A stretch of 64,000 nucleotides of DNA from the NCBI GenBank assembly GCA_022813675.1, contig CP063375.1, positions 372,001 to 436,000 on the forward strand, read 5' to 3'. Below the pieces are notes generated by a model that ran no database searches, was not told the origin of the DNA, and saw nothing but the letters and a program-made list of their open reading frames with translations. This DNA is from Deferribacteraceae bacterium V6Fe1 (GTDB taxonomy: Bacteria > Chrysiogenota > Deferribacteres > Deferribacterales > Deferrivibrionaceae). A program made the translations under genes and the position numbers. Below, piece after piece: positions 25,490 to 34,532 of this stretch. Each line of letters starts with the position of its first letter. The stretch's first letter is position 1.

Positions 25490-26791
25490 ATGTTTAGAAA
25501 GCATGTTAAAGAAATCATAGTTGACCCTTTTTCTCAATTTTTAAAAAAGGAGTCTTCAAGCAGTATCCTAATGCTTTTATCTATGTGTTTGGCGCTGTTT
25601 TTTGCCAATTCACATTTTTCTGACTGGTATCACAATTTATGGCAGCAAAAGTCAGGATTTACATTTGCTAACTTTAGTTTGTACAAACCCCTTATTTTAT
25701 GGATAAATGATGCACTAATGGCGATATTTTTTCTGGTAATAGGACTTGAAATTAAAAGAGAAATTTTAATAGGCGAGCTTTCAGATATTAAAGGTGCAAT
25801 GTTTCCTATCATTTCTGCAATAGGAGGAGCAGTCTTCCCTGCATTGATATATGTTGCCATAAACTTTAAAAATGGAAACCTATCCGGTTGGGGTGTCCCG
25901 ATGGCTACAGATATTGCCTTTGCGGTGGGAGTAATGGCACTTCTTGGAGACAGAATTCCGATACAATTAAAAATTTTCATTACATCTCTTGCTGTAGTGG
26001 ATGATATGATAGCGGTACTTGTAATTGCAATATTTTATACAAGCAAAGTCTCAGTGACTTATTTAATATGGGCTGCGATTACTTTAATTTTACTCTTAAT
26101 TATAAACAGATTGAGAATAAAGGTAATCATGGTATATCTGTTTCTCGGAATGTTTTTGTGGTACTTTTTTTTGAAATCAGGCATTCATTCTACAATAGCC
26201 GGTGTGCTTTTGGCTTTCTTTATCCCGAGTCAACCGAAAATCCCTCTGGCTACCTTTAAAAAATCTATGCGTGTATTTCTTGAGCAATTAAAAAGTTGCT
26301 CCGATAATCCTGACTCGGAGATTCCTACAAAATGTCAAAAAGAAACATTAAATAAAATCATCTACACATCAATATCGACTTACAATCCAATGAGCAGATT
26401 GGAGTATAATCTTCATACCCTTTCCGCATTTGTGATAATGCCTGTTTTTGCCTTTGCAAATACCGGCGTATCAATAAATTTTGCAGATTTGTCAGCTTTC
26501 TTTTCCCCCATAAGTATTGGTATTATCTTCGGACTTGTTTTGGGCAAACCTCTCGGAATCTTGTTATTTATCTTACTTTTCAGTAAGTTAAATATTATTT
26601 CTATCCCGATTGAACTTAAAAAAACACAGATCTTTGGAGCAGCAATTTTGTCAGGAATCGGGCTTACCATGTCGATATTTATAGCATCGATGGCTTTTGA
26701 CGGGGCAGATATCGAAACAGCCAAACTTTCGATATTAATCGCTTCTTTTATCGCAGGCACAGTCGGATATGTTGTTTTGAGGAAGAGTTAA
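25490..26791 (+). CDS. nhaA: NhaA-type Na+/H+ antiporter
   Basis: This 433-residue protein has about twelve membrane helices. Family motifs include FFLVIGLEIKREILIGELSD, PMATDIAFAVGVMALLG and LAVVDDMIAVLVIA; the last holds the adjacent Asp pair that binds Na+ and protons. It exports Na+ in exchange for protons and supports sodium and alkaline tolerance. GGGAG precedes the ATG. It is transcribed alone, divergently from the sigma operon. Confidence 0.95.
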   Translation: MFRKHVKEIIVDPFSQFLKKESSSSILMLLSMCLALFFANSHFSDWYHNLWQQKSGFTFANFSLYKPLILWINDALMAIFFLVIGLEIKREILIGELSDIKGAMFPIISAIGGAVFPALIYVAINFKNGNLSGWGVPMATDIAFAVGVMALLGDRIPIQLKIFITSLAVVDDMIAVLVIAIFYTSKVSVTYLIWAAITLILLLIINRLRIKVIMVYLFLGMFLWYFFLKSGIHSTIAGVLLAFFIPSQPKIPLATFKKSMRVFLEQLKSCSDNPDSEIPTKCQKETLNKIIYTSISTYNPMSRLEYNLHTLSAFVIMPVFAFANTGVSINFADLSAFFSPISIGIIFGLVLGKPLGILLFILLFSKLNIISIPIELKKTQIFGAAILSGIGLTMSIFIASMAFDGADIETAKLSILIASFIAGTVGYVVLRKS

Positions 26792-26897
26792 ATATTAAAT
26801 TTAAGATAGTAAACCCTACGTCATCTATAAACAAACATACTAAAAGCAGAAGCAGAGTGCATCTTTATGTTAATGTCGCATAGCTTACAATCAGATA

Positions 26898-27176
26898 TTA
26901 TCGATTGCTCTTAAATTTTTCGTTAATCTTGTAGACTTCAGATAATATCAAAGCTACTGCTTTGTAGAGCTCTTCGGGGATTTCGGTGTAAATTTCTACT
27001 TTTGACAATGCCTCCACAAGATTTGGGTCTTCCTTTATCTCTATCCCGTGCTCTTTTGCACGCCTAATAATCTCTTCAGCTATAAAACCCTGCCCTTTCG
27101 CAGCGACGACAGGGGCTTTATTTTTTTCAGGGTCGTACTTTAGCGCCGTAGCCTTTTTCCTTTTATTATCCATCAC
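26898..27176 (-). CDS. FlhB C-terminal-domain-like protein (YlqH/FhlB type)
   Basis: This 92-residue protein resembles the cytoplasmic C-terminal domain of the flagellar export protein FlhB (ALKYDPEKNKAPVVAAKG, then EIKEDPNLVEALSKV and EIPEELYKAVALILSEVY). The autocleavage motif NPTH and the membrane part are missing. Stand-alone copies exist in many flagellated bacteria and are sometimes able to replace the FlhB domain. It starts four bases inside the end of the aminotransferase gene. No other flagellar gene is in the window. Confidence 0.88.
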   Translation of the reverse strand: MMDNKRKKATALKYDPEKNKAPVVAAKGQGFIAEEIIRRAKEHGIEIKEDPNLVEALSKVEIYTEIPEELYKAVALILSEVYKINEKFKSNR

Positions 27177-28462
27177 ACGACTTTTTTAAACTCTTTTAAA
27201 GCCTTTGAGTATATATCGATTACCTTTTTTTCCAACTTGCTTTCAAGATGGGAAAAAGATAATGCTCCGCCACCATGCATAGAATAAAGCCCTTTATTTA
27301 TAAGGATTATTTTAAACAGATTATCAAACTGATGGGACTCATGATTTAAAATATTACTTACGGACAAATCATTAAAATCAAATCTACTCTCAAAAAATGA
27401 TATTGAGAAAAGTGACTTAAACCCTTTAACCAATGCATTTATCTTGAGCTTTTTCATTATGTCAGATATTTCATTTATCAAATTTTCCCCGGCATTATTC
27501 AATTCTGCATAATTTAAATCTTCAAGTTGTTCAAGAGTTGCAATGCCTGCAGCCATTGTAGGTGCAAGCGCTGAAAAAGTGCCACCGCCGGTAATTATCT
27601 TTTTACTTAAAATCAGATCCATTACTTCTCTTTTACCGCCATAACATCCTATCGGAAAGCCCCCGCCAATTATTTTCCCCATTGTTATTATATCCGGTTT
27701 TACTTTGAAAATTTTCGAAACACTCCCAAATCTAAATCTGAAACCGGTAATTGTCTCGTCAAAGATCAATAAGCACCTGTTTTCATCGCAAAATTTTCTT
27801 AAAAATTTAAGGTAAGACTCTTCAGCAGCAATCCCTCCACCTGCTCCAAGCACAGGCTCTATTATGATACAAGCCACACTTTGCCTTACACCATCTAAGA
27901 TTTCCTTAGATTCTTCAATTTTGTTAAAAGGTATCGCAATAGTCTCATCACATCTGTTTTCAAATGGCGGTTTTACTTGATATGCAAGATCAGAGTTGCC
28001 ACCATGCCAGCCACCTTTTATTTTAACGACGATATTTTTCCCCGTGTATCCTCTTGCAAGTCTTGTGGCATACATTGTGGCTTCAGTACCTGATGTGCAA
28101 AATCTTAGTTTTTCAATTTCAGGAATTGCAGACTTAATCAATTCTGCCAATTTGACCTGATATTCATTTATAATCCCCGTGTGCCATCCATTCTTTTCCA
28201 CTTCAACTACTTGTTTCAAAACATATTTATTCCCATGCCCCAAGATATTTGCATAATGCCCCATCCATAAGTCGATGAGTTTATTCCCTTCAATTGAATA
28301 AATATACGGCCCTTTTGATTTTTTCACGACAAAAGGGAAAGGTTCAAAAAATCTAATATCGTGACAGACCCCCGTAGGAAAAGTATTTAGGAATCTGCCA
28401 TCAAAAAGTTCTTTAGATTTTGAAAATTTTTCTGAGTACCTTTTAAAATTCAGTTCTTTCAT
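27173..28462 (-). CDS. Class III aminotransferase, glutamate-1-semialdehyde aminomutase-like
   Basis: This 429-residue PLP enzyme resembles HemL. The pyridoxal lysine is in TMGKIIGGGFPIGCYGG, and the phosphate-binding region GTEATMYATRLARGYTG is present. The segment after it reads GGWHGG where HemL usually has CYHGH. It may therefore be a HemL paralogue with another amino acceptor and not the haem-pathway enzyme. It overlaps the DUF72 gene upstream by 20 bases and the FlhB-like gene downstream by four. Confidence 0.8.
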   Translation of the reverse strand: MKELNFKRYSEKFSKSKELFDGRFLNTFPTGVCHDIRFFEPFPFVVKKSKGPYIYSIEGNKLIDLWMGHYANILGHGNKYVLKQVVEVEKNGWHTGIINEYQVKLAELIKSAIPEIEKLRFCTSGTEATMYATRLARGYTGKNIVVKIKGGWHGGNSDLAYQVKPPFENRCDETIAIPFNKIEESKEILDGVRQSVACIIIEPVLGAGGGIAAEESYLKFLRKFCDENRCLLIFDETITGFRFRFGSVSKIFKVKPDIITMGKIIGGGFPIGCYGGKREVMDLILSKKIITGGGTFSALAPTMAAGIATLEQLEDLNYAELNNAGENLINEISDIMKKLKINALVKGFKSLFSISFFESRFDFNDLSVSNILNHESHQFDNLFKIILINKGLYSMHGGGALSFSHLESKLEKKVIDIYSKALKEFKKVV

Positions 28463-29249
28463 CTCTTCCTACCAAATCGGCAAAATATAGTGCATTTACT
28501 GCAGCCCTGCCATTTTCAAGATTGCAAAAAGAAACAAATACATTATTAGAAACGATACTAAGCCTTCTTATATCTTCATATATTTTTTTAAGCTCTTCAT
28601 CTTTATATGAGTAGTTTAAAATTTTCTCTTCGGGAATCATCCAGAGATTGCTTCTACCGTAAAGCCTAAAGTAAGTGTTACTATTTGTTGTGACAGGATA
28701 ATATGGAGCAAAACCGGTTGTCTTAGGCATATCCACAACCACCAAGCCCAAAGAGTGTGTCCTCATATCCTCTAAATATCTTTCCTTGTACCACGTCCTA
28801 CTTGGTAGTTCAAAAAATATAGGCAACTCGCTAAAATCTTCTTTTAGTTTGAGCATCATCTCAAAATTCGCCTTTGAAGCGGAAAATTTGGTGCTGAAAT
28901 CACACAAATAGGCTATACCTATCCCCTCTTCCAATAATGGTGCAATGGCATCTTTAAATTCTTTCAAATCATCTGTTGTGTATTTACCTTTCATAAATAT
29001 TTTGTTTATTCTGACAGATACTTTGGTATTCCCTTTTAGTCTTTCGGCTATACTCAAAGTAGTTTTTAAAATAGGCATTTTATAAAAAGTATAGGTAAGC
29101 TCTAAAAAATTAAAATATTTGCAATACTCATTTAACATATCATAGTTTGATACGTTATGAGGATAAAATGTTCCTTTCCAATCATCATATTTATAGCCAC
29201 TTGTGCCAACATAAAGCGGTGTTCCTTGAATATATTGTACTTTTCCCAT
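28443..29249 (-). CDS. DUF72 (YecE family) protein
   Basis: This 268-residue protein belongs to the DUF72/YecE TIM-barrel family. The N-terminal LYVGTSGYKYDDWKGTFYP and YCKYFNFLELTYTFYKMP are conserved, as is FVSFCNLENGRAAVNAL near the C-terminus. Biochemical function is unknown for the family. It overlaps the aminotransferase gene downstream, so the two are probably co-transcribed. Confidence 0.88.
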   Translation of the reverse strand: MGKVQYIQGTPLYVGTSGYKYDDWKGTFYPHNVSNYDMLNEYCKYFNFLELTYTFYKMPILKTTLSIAERLKGNTKVSVRINKIFMKGKYTTDDLKEFKDAIAPLLEEGIGIAYLCDFSTKFSASKANFEMMLKLKEDFSELPIFFELPSRTWYKERYLEDMRTHSLGLVVVDMPKTTGFAPYYPVTTNSNTYFRLYGRSNLWMIPEEKILNYSYKDEELKKIYEDIRRLSIVSNNVFVSFCNLENGRAAVNALYFADLVGRDERTEF

Positions 29250-29354
29250 ATTACATCCTTATTTTTTTTGAATCATTTATTACTTTTGGGTGAAATAATC
29301 AACAGAAGTTTTTATACCACTTTACACTATTTTCCAGAATTTGCCACAATAAGT

Positions 29355-30260
29355 TTAATTGGCATTTTGGACTCCATCTAATACTAAAGGCAAATCCACG
29401 TCATATTCTTCAACAGGTTCTCTTAGCAAAAAACTTTTAAGCTGACTTTCACCCTTAAAGCCCCGAAGCTTTTTTGTATATTCATTGAAAATTGTTCTAT
29501 TTTCTATCTCATACTTTCTATTCTTACTGACTTCGAGATAATCTTCTTCAATGTCTATGCCTAAAAATTTTCTATTTAATAAGTTTGCAGCAATTCCAGT
29601 TGTGCTACTGCCGGTAAATGGGTCTAAAATCCAGCTATTTTGCTTTGAGGAAGCAAGAATAATTCTTGTTAACAGAGAGATTGGCTTTTGAGTGGGATGT
29701 TTGCCACAAGTTTTTTCCCACTTTGCAATAGCAGGTAATCTCCATACATCTGTCATTTGCTTTCCGTTATTTAATTCTTTCATTAATTCATAATTGAAAT
29801 AATGCGGCACTTTTGCATTTTTTCTTGCCCAAATTATCTGCTCTGTTGAGTGAGTAAAATAACGACATGAAAAATTTGGAGGCGGATTTGTTTTTTGCCA
29901 AGTAATTACATTTAATATTTTAAAATCAAGCTCAGTTAAAATTTGCCCAATACTAAAAACATTATGAATAGTGCCACTTATCCAGATAGTAGCGTCCTCT
30001 TTCATTTTATCTCGAATAAGCTCTAGCCACCTTCGATTAAAATCATTAACGAATTTAAAACCCTTTGATTTATCCCATTTCCCTTTATTAACACTCGTTA
30101 TTTTCCCGTTTTTTATAGTCAGCCCATCATTAGACAAAAAATAAGGTGGGTCGGCAAAAACCATATCAAATTTAAAGTCAAATTGCGGTAAAAGTTCAAA
30201 CACATCACCGTGTAGTAAAATAAATGCTTTATCTTGTGATTTAAAATATGGTTTAATCAT
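29355..30260 (-). CDS. Beta-class DNA methyltransferase
   Basis: This 301-residue protein has the catalytic motif DPPY (MVFADPPYFLSNDG) before the AdoMet motif DPFTGSSTTG, the order of beta-class amino-methyltransferases. HPTQKP is also present. It could methylate N6-adenine or N4-cytosine. It follows a MutH-like nuclease gene (8-base overlap) and a Dam-like methylase gene, so it may be the second methylase of the system, like DpnA beside DpnM in the DpnII system. Confidence 0.88.
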   Translation of the reverse strand: MIKPYFKSQDKAFILLHGDVFELLPQFDFKFDMVFADPPYFLSNDGLTIKNGKITSVNKGKWDKSKGFKFVNDFNRRWLELIRDKMKEDATIWISGTIHNVFSIGQILTELDFKILNVITWQKTNPPPNFSCRYFTHSTEQIIWARKNAKVPHYFNYELMKELNNGKQMTDVWRLPAIAKWEKTCGKHPTQKPISLLTRIILASSKQNSWILDPFTGSSTTGIAANLLNRKFLGIDIEEDYLEVSKNRKYEIENRTIFNEYTKKLRGFKGESQLKSFLLREPVEEYDVDLPLVLDGVQNAN

Positions 30261-30864
30261 TTAACAATATTACTTTTTTTAAAAAAGGAACCCTAGCATA
30301 AAAAGCTCGTGAAGTTGAACCATGACCGGCACCCTTTGTTCTAGGCTGGACAAATTTTCCCATTTTACCACTCAATGCATTAAACCCTTTATCTATAATC
30401 GTCTTTCTTACCAATTCATAGTCTTCTTTAATTTGTGCATATATTTCATCGTTTTCAATATTGAATGTATGTATTCCATATACCACAGAAGCCGGCTCAT
30501 TAACATCCTCCCATATTCTGGATAGTATCAGTATTTTCTTCATTTTTGTCAGTAAATGACTTTCTTCAAATGGTGTATTCTTAACATTAAACGGATCAAT
30601 CATGGTAATTGCCATAGTTTCTTTGATTTTTAAATTTCCGTTTTTAAGTTTTTTTAAAGATATTGTTTTTAACTCCCATGAGCCAAAGTTAGGAGATTGA
30701 GCCGAATTAATAGGTAAACCTAGGTAATGCTCTATAACATGGCCAGCCCAACCTTTATTTTTCTTCCCATTTTTAAATACGGTTACATCATAACTCTTAG
30801 CTAATTTTCTTAAATCCTTACCTTTAAGTTCCTGAAGTAGTAAATGTGCTTTTTCTCTGTCCAT
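30253..30864 (-). CDS. MutH/Sau3AI-like restriction endonuclease
   Basis: This protein of about 203 residues aligns by eye with MutH. KGWAGHVIEHYLGL corresponds to the MutH helix with the first catalytic Glu, SWELKTISL to the ExK core, and FVQPRTKGAGHGSTSRAFYARVPFLKK to the C-terminal arm, here split as two shorter matches. The Asp that MutH has seven residues before the ExK motif is not obvious; the local sequence is SPNFGSWELK. The ATG at 30864 has GGAG seven bases upstream; an ATG at 30882 has no site. With a Dam-like methylase beside it, GATC is the likely target. It overlaps both neighbouring genes. Confidence 0.82.
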   Translation of the reverse strand: MDREKAHLLLQELKGKDLRKLAKSYDVTVFKNGKKNKGWAGHVIEHYLGLPINSAQSPNFGSWELKTISLKKLKNGNLKIKETMAITMIDPFNVKNTPFEESHLLTKMKKILILSRIWEDVNEPASVVYGIHTFNIENDEIYAQIKEDYELVRKTIIDKGFNALSGKMGKFVQPRTKGAGHGSTSRAFYARVPFLKKVILLND

Positions 30865-31786
30865 CCATAAGCTCCATTTCATTTAAAGAAAAATTTGTTA
30901 TTAACAGTTCTGTCAATTCTCCTCTTTTATCCGGATTTGAGTTTATATTCCTTCTTGCTAAAACTCTTTTTATGCAATATTCGCCATATAGCTTATCAAA
31001 AAAATTATTATTCGGATTTTCCCCTTTAACATCTGAATTGCTTAAAATCCATTGATATCCAAGCATGTCAATTTTTTTGCAAAATTTAGCAAGTCTAACC
31101 TGTTCCTTATCATCAAATTCTGCTTGTGTATATGAGTTAAAACTTGATGTTTGACTTAATGGTTTGTAAGGTGGATCAAAGTAAAATAAAGTATTATTAT
31201 CATTTGCATATTGTAAGGTATCTTCAAAATCGCCATTTAAAATAATTACCTTTTTAAGCACATTACTAACTGCCCTTAAATTTTCCTCATCACAAATCAT
31301 TGGGGTTTTATAGCTGCCTATCGGAACGTTAAATTCATTCTTTCTATTTACTCTATACAACCCGTTAAAACAGGTTCTATTTAAAAATATAAACAAGGCA
31401 GTTTGTGTAACTGTATCCGAGTCACGTTTATTATACACCTTTCGCTTGTGGTAATAATACTTTTTTCTATCTTCGTAATTATTGTCAAGGATATGGTACT
31501 CTTTTTCCCATTTTTTCAGAATAGCTATTAAATCATCCACATTTGTCTTAATCGTATTATATGCAGTTATCAAGTCAGAGTTAATGTCATTAATCACTGC
31601 ATGCTTGATATTTTTATACTTTTGCAAAACCCAAAATAAAACAGCACCTCCGCCCACAAACGGTTCAATATAAGTATATTCATCATTGCCAATAAGCTGT
31701 TCAATAACAATATCAATATCATCTATTAACTGTGTTTTTCCACCTGCCCATTTTACAAATGGTTTAGCTTTTCTTTTAATATCCAT
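30824..31786 (-). CDS. Dam-like N6-adenine DNA methyltransferase (D12 class)
   Basis: This 320-residue enzyme has the alpha-class order: AdoMet motif FVKWAGGKTQL at the N-terminus and the catalytic DPPY in YFDPPYKPLSQTSSF. The pattern NRTCFNGLYRVNRKNEFNVP is a Dam/DpnM segment. It should methylate adenine in GATC and protect host DNA against the nuclease encoded directly downstream. It is the first gene of the three-gene restriction-modification locus. Confidence 0.92.
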   Translation of the reverse strand: MDIKRKAKPFVKWAGGKTQLIDDIDIVIEQLIGNDEYTYIEPFVGGGAVLFWVLQKYKNIKHAVINDINSDLITAYNTIKTNVDDLIAILKKWEKEYHILDNNYEDRKKYYYHKRKVYNKRDSDTVTQTALFIFLNRTCFNGLYRVNRKNEFNVPIGSYKTPMICDEENLRAVSNVLKKVIILNGDFEDTLQYANDNNTLFYFDPPYKPLSQTSSFNSYTQAEFDDKEQVRLAKFCKKIDMLGYQWILSNSDVKGENPNNNFFDKLYGEYCIKRVLARRNINSNPDKRGELTELLITNFSLNEMELMDGQRKSTFTTSGT

Positions 31787-31808
31787 ATAACCTCAGATTA
31801 ACAACAGT

Positions 31809-34445
31809 TTATTTTACCATCTTACTTAAAACATATGGCAAAATACCACCATGTTTATAGTATTCTACCTCTATCTCAGTATCAAGCCTTGATAACACTT
31901 CAAATTCCGTTTTTTTGCCGTTTTCGCTTTCTGCAATTACTTTAAATATTTGTCCCGGCGTAAGATTATCAAGGCCGTAAATTGAATATTTTTCATCCCC
32001 TTTAAGACCAAGACTATCATAGGACTGACCATCTATAAATTGAAGTGGCAGCACTCCCATCCCCACAAGGTTGCTCTTATGAATCCTTTCAAAGCTTTCG
32101 GTTATAACCGCTTTGACACCTAAAAGTGTAGTCCCTTTGGCTGCCCAGTCTCTTGAAGAGCCGCTTCCGTATTCCTTTTTACCTAACACTATAAGATTTC
32201 TACCCTCTTGTATATATTTCATCGCAATATCATATACATACCCTTCCTCTCTTTCAGGAAATTTGACTGTAAATCCCCCCTCTTTCGGTGCCACAAGTTT
32301 ATTCTTGATTCTGACATTTGCGAATGTGCCCCTCATCATCACTTCATGGTTACCCCTTCTTGAACCATATGAATTGAAATCTTCCACATCAACGCCATTT
32401 TCCAATAAATATTTCCCCGCAGGATAATCTTTTGGGATTGAGCCTGCCGGTGAAATATGGTCGGTGGTCACACTGTCGCCCAATACAAGCAGTGCATAAG
32501 CGTCTTTTATATCTTCTTTTTCTGTGGAAATTTTGTCAAAACCTACCACAAAAGGCGGTTTTTTAATATATGTGGATTTTTCATCCCATTTATAAACCTT
32601 GCTCTCTTCAATATTAAGCTCTTGCCAGAATTTGTCTCCGTCAAAAATTACACTGTACTCTTTCTTGTAAAATTCAGGGTCGATACTGTTTTGTACATAT
32701 TCTGCTATCTCATCTTGAGTTGGCCAAATATCTTTTAGAAATACAGGCTCGCCATTTGGATTGTATCCGAGAGGCTCTTTTTCCATATCAATATTCACCC
32801 TCCCCGCAAGGGCAAAAGCCACCACGAGCATCGGAGAAGCCAAAAAGTTTGAACGTACTCTATTGTGCACTCTCGCTTCAAAGTTTCTATTGCCAGACAA
32901 TACGGAAGCCACATTTAATTTGTTATCAACAATTGCTTTTTCAATTACAGGGTTTAAAGGTCCGCTGTTACCGATACATGTAGTGCAACCGTAAGCAGTC
33001 ACATGAAATCCGAGAGCTTCCAAATAAGGTAGTAAATTCGCTTTTCTAAGATAATCGGTCACAACCCTTGAGCCGGGAGCAAGTGATGTTTTCACAAAAG
33101 GCTTAACTTTCAAGCCTTTTTCGACCGCTTTCTTTGCCACAAGCCCCGCACCAAGCATTACGGAAGGATTTGAAGTATTTGTACAAGAGGTTATTGCAGC
33201 GATAACCACATTACCATCTTTCAGTGTAACATTTTCATCATTTATGACAATTTTGGCACTATTATATTTATTTTCAACTATATCATCGAACTTCGCCTTA
33301 ATATCTTTGAGGAAAATTTTGTCTTGTGGTCTTGAAGGACCTGCAAGGCAAGGCTCAACTGTTGCCAAGTCTAACTCTAATATATCTGTATATTTAGGTG
33401 TTTCATCCCCTTTAAAAAACATTCCGCTGAGCTTGTAATATTTTTCGGCAAGACTTGCATATCTTTTTCTGTTAGTCCTTCCGAGGAAATCTACAACTTT
33501 ATCATCTACAGGGAAGAAATTTACGGTAGAGCCACATTCCGGGGTCATGTTGGAGATTGTAGCTCTATCGGTTATAGGCAAATTTAAAACACCTTTACCA
33601 AAAAACTCGACAAATTTACCCACCACCTTATATTTTCTAAGCATCTCCGTAATGGTCAAAATCAAATCTGTAGCGGTAACCCCTTCTTTCAATTCACCTG
33701 TAAGCTTTACTCCGATTACTTCCGGTAGAGGCATAAAATAAGGCTGACCCAAAGCAACCGCTTCAGCCTCAATACCACCAACCCCCCAGCCAAGCACCCC
33801 AATGCCATTTATCATAGGGGTATGAGAGTCAGTCCCAACAACAGTATCAGGAAATACCAAATCTGCGCCGCCTACTTCATCTGTCATAGCTACTCTGCCA
33901 AGATATTCAAGGTTAACCTGATGGCAAATACCTGAATTTGGCGGGACAACTTTAAAGTTTTCAAAACTTTTCTGAGCCCATTTCAATAACTTGTATCTCT
34001 CGCTATTTCGGCTGTATTCGAGTGCAACATTCTTATCAAGAGCATCCGTTGCACCAAAATAATCTATTTGGACGGAGTGATCGCAAACAAGCTCAACAGG
34101 CACTTGCGGATTAATCATTGAAGCATCAAGTCCTTTTTCATGCACCGCATCCCTGAGCATAGCAAGGTCAACGACACAAGGGACACCTGTAAAATCTTGC
34201 ATCAACACCCTTGCAGGATAATAAGGGATTTCAAAAGGCTTATCATATTTCCCTTTATAATTTAAAACTTCTTGAATATGCTCATCCGTGACGATTTTGC
34301 CGTCATAATTTCTCAACATGTTTTCAAGAAGCATCCTTATTGAAAACGGAAGATTTTTGACCTCAGGGGATAGCTCTGTAATGTCAAAATATTTATACTT
34401 TTTATTTTCATATTCAAAATATTTGATAAATTTTTCTTTTTCCAT
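31809..34445 (-). CDS. acnA: Aconitate hydratase A
   Basis: This 878-residue enzyme interconverts citrate and isocitrate in the TCA cycle. It has the AcnA/IRP-type domain order. The [4Fe-4S] ligands are the Cys in AITSCTNTSNPSVM and the pair in GCTTCIGNSGPL. The swivelling domain shows NSYGSRRGNHEVMMRGTFAN. AcnA-type aconitases tend to be more stress-resistant than AcnB. It is monocistronic and divergent from the peptidase gene. Confidence 0.96.
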   Translation of the reverse strand: MEKEKFIKYFEYENKKYKYFDITELSPEVKNLPFSIRMLLENMLRNYDGKIVTDEHIQEVLNYKGKYDKPFEIPYYPARVLMQDFTGVPCVVDLAMLRDAVHEKGLDASMINPQVPVELVCDHSVQIDYFGATDALDKNVALEYSRNSERYKLLKWAQKSFENFKVVPPNSGICHQVNLEYLGRVAMTDEVGGADLVFPDTVVGTDSHTPMINGIGVLGWGVGGIEAEAVALGQPYFMPLPEVIGVKLTGELKEGVTATDLILTITEMLRKYKVVGKFVEFFGKGVLNLPITDRATISNMTPECGSTVNFFPVDDKVVDFLGRTNRKRYASLAEKYYKLSGMFFKGDETPKYTDILELDLATVEPCLAGPSRPQDKIFLKDIKAKFDDIVENKYNSAKIVINDENVTLKDGNVVIAAITSCTNTSNPSVMLGAGLVAKKAVEKGLKVKPFVKTSLAPGSRVVTDYLRKANLLPYLEALGFHVTAYGCTTCIGNSGPLNPVIEKAIVDNKLNVASVLSGNRNFEARVHNRVRSNFLASPMLVVAFALAGRVNIDMEKEPLGYNPNGEPVFLKDIWPTQDEIAEYVQNSIDPEFYKKEYSVIFDGDKFWQELNIEESKVYKWDEKSTYIKKPPFVVGFDKISTEKEDIKDAYALLVLGDSVTTDHISPAGSIPKDYPAGKYLLENGVDVEDFNSYGSRRGNHEVMMRGTFANVRIKNKLVAPKEGGFTVKFPEREEGYVYDIAMKYIQEGRNLIVLGKKEYGSGSSRDWAAKGTTLLGVKAVITESFERIHKSNLVGMGVLPLQFIDGQSYDSLGLKGDEKYSIYGLDNLTPGQIFKVIAESENGKKTEFEVLSRLDTEIEVEYYKHGGILPYVLSKMVK

Positions 34446-34532
34446 AATAATCTCCTCTGCTTAATTAGTTTACACTATTTTAAAATTATTATAACATAAC
34501 CATAGAAAATAACAATTATATTTGGAGGCAGC

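Noticed and set aside
26792-26897. Possible small RNA or terminator after nhaA
   Set aside because: No stable hairpin with a T tract is visible in this 106-base gap.
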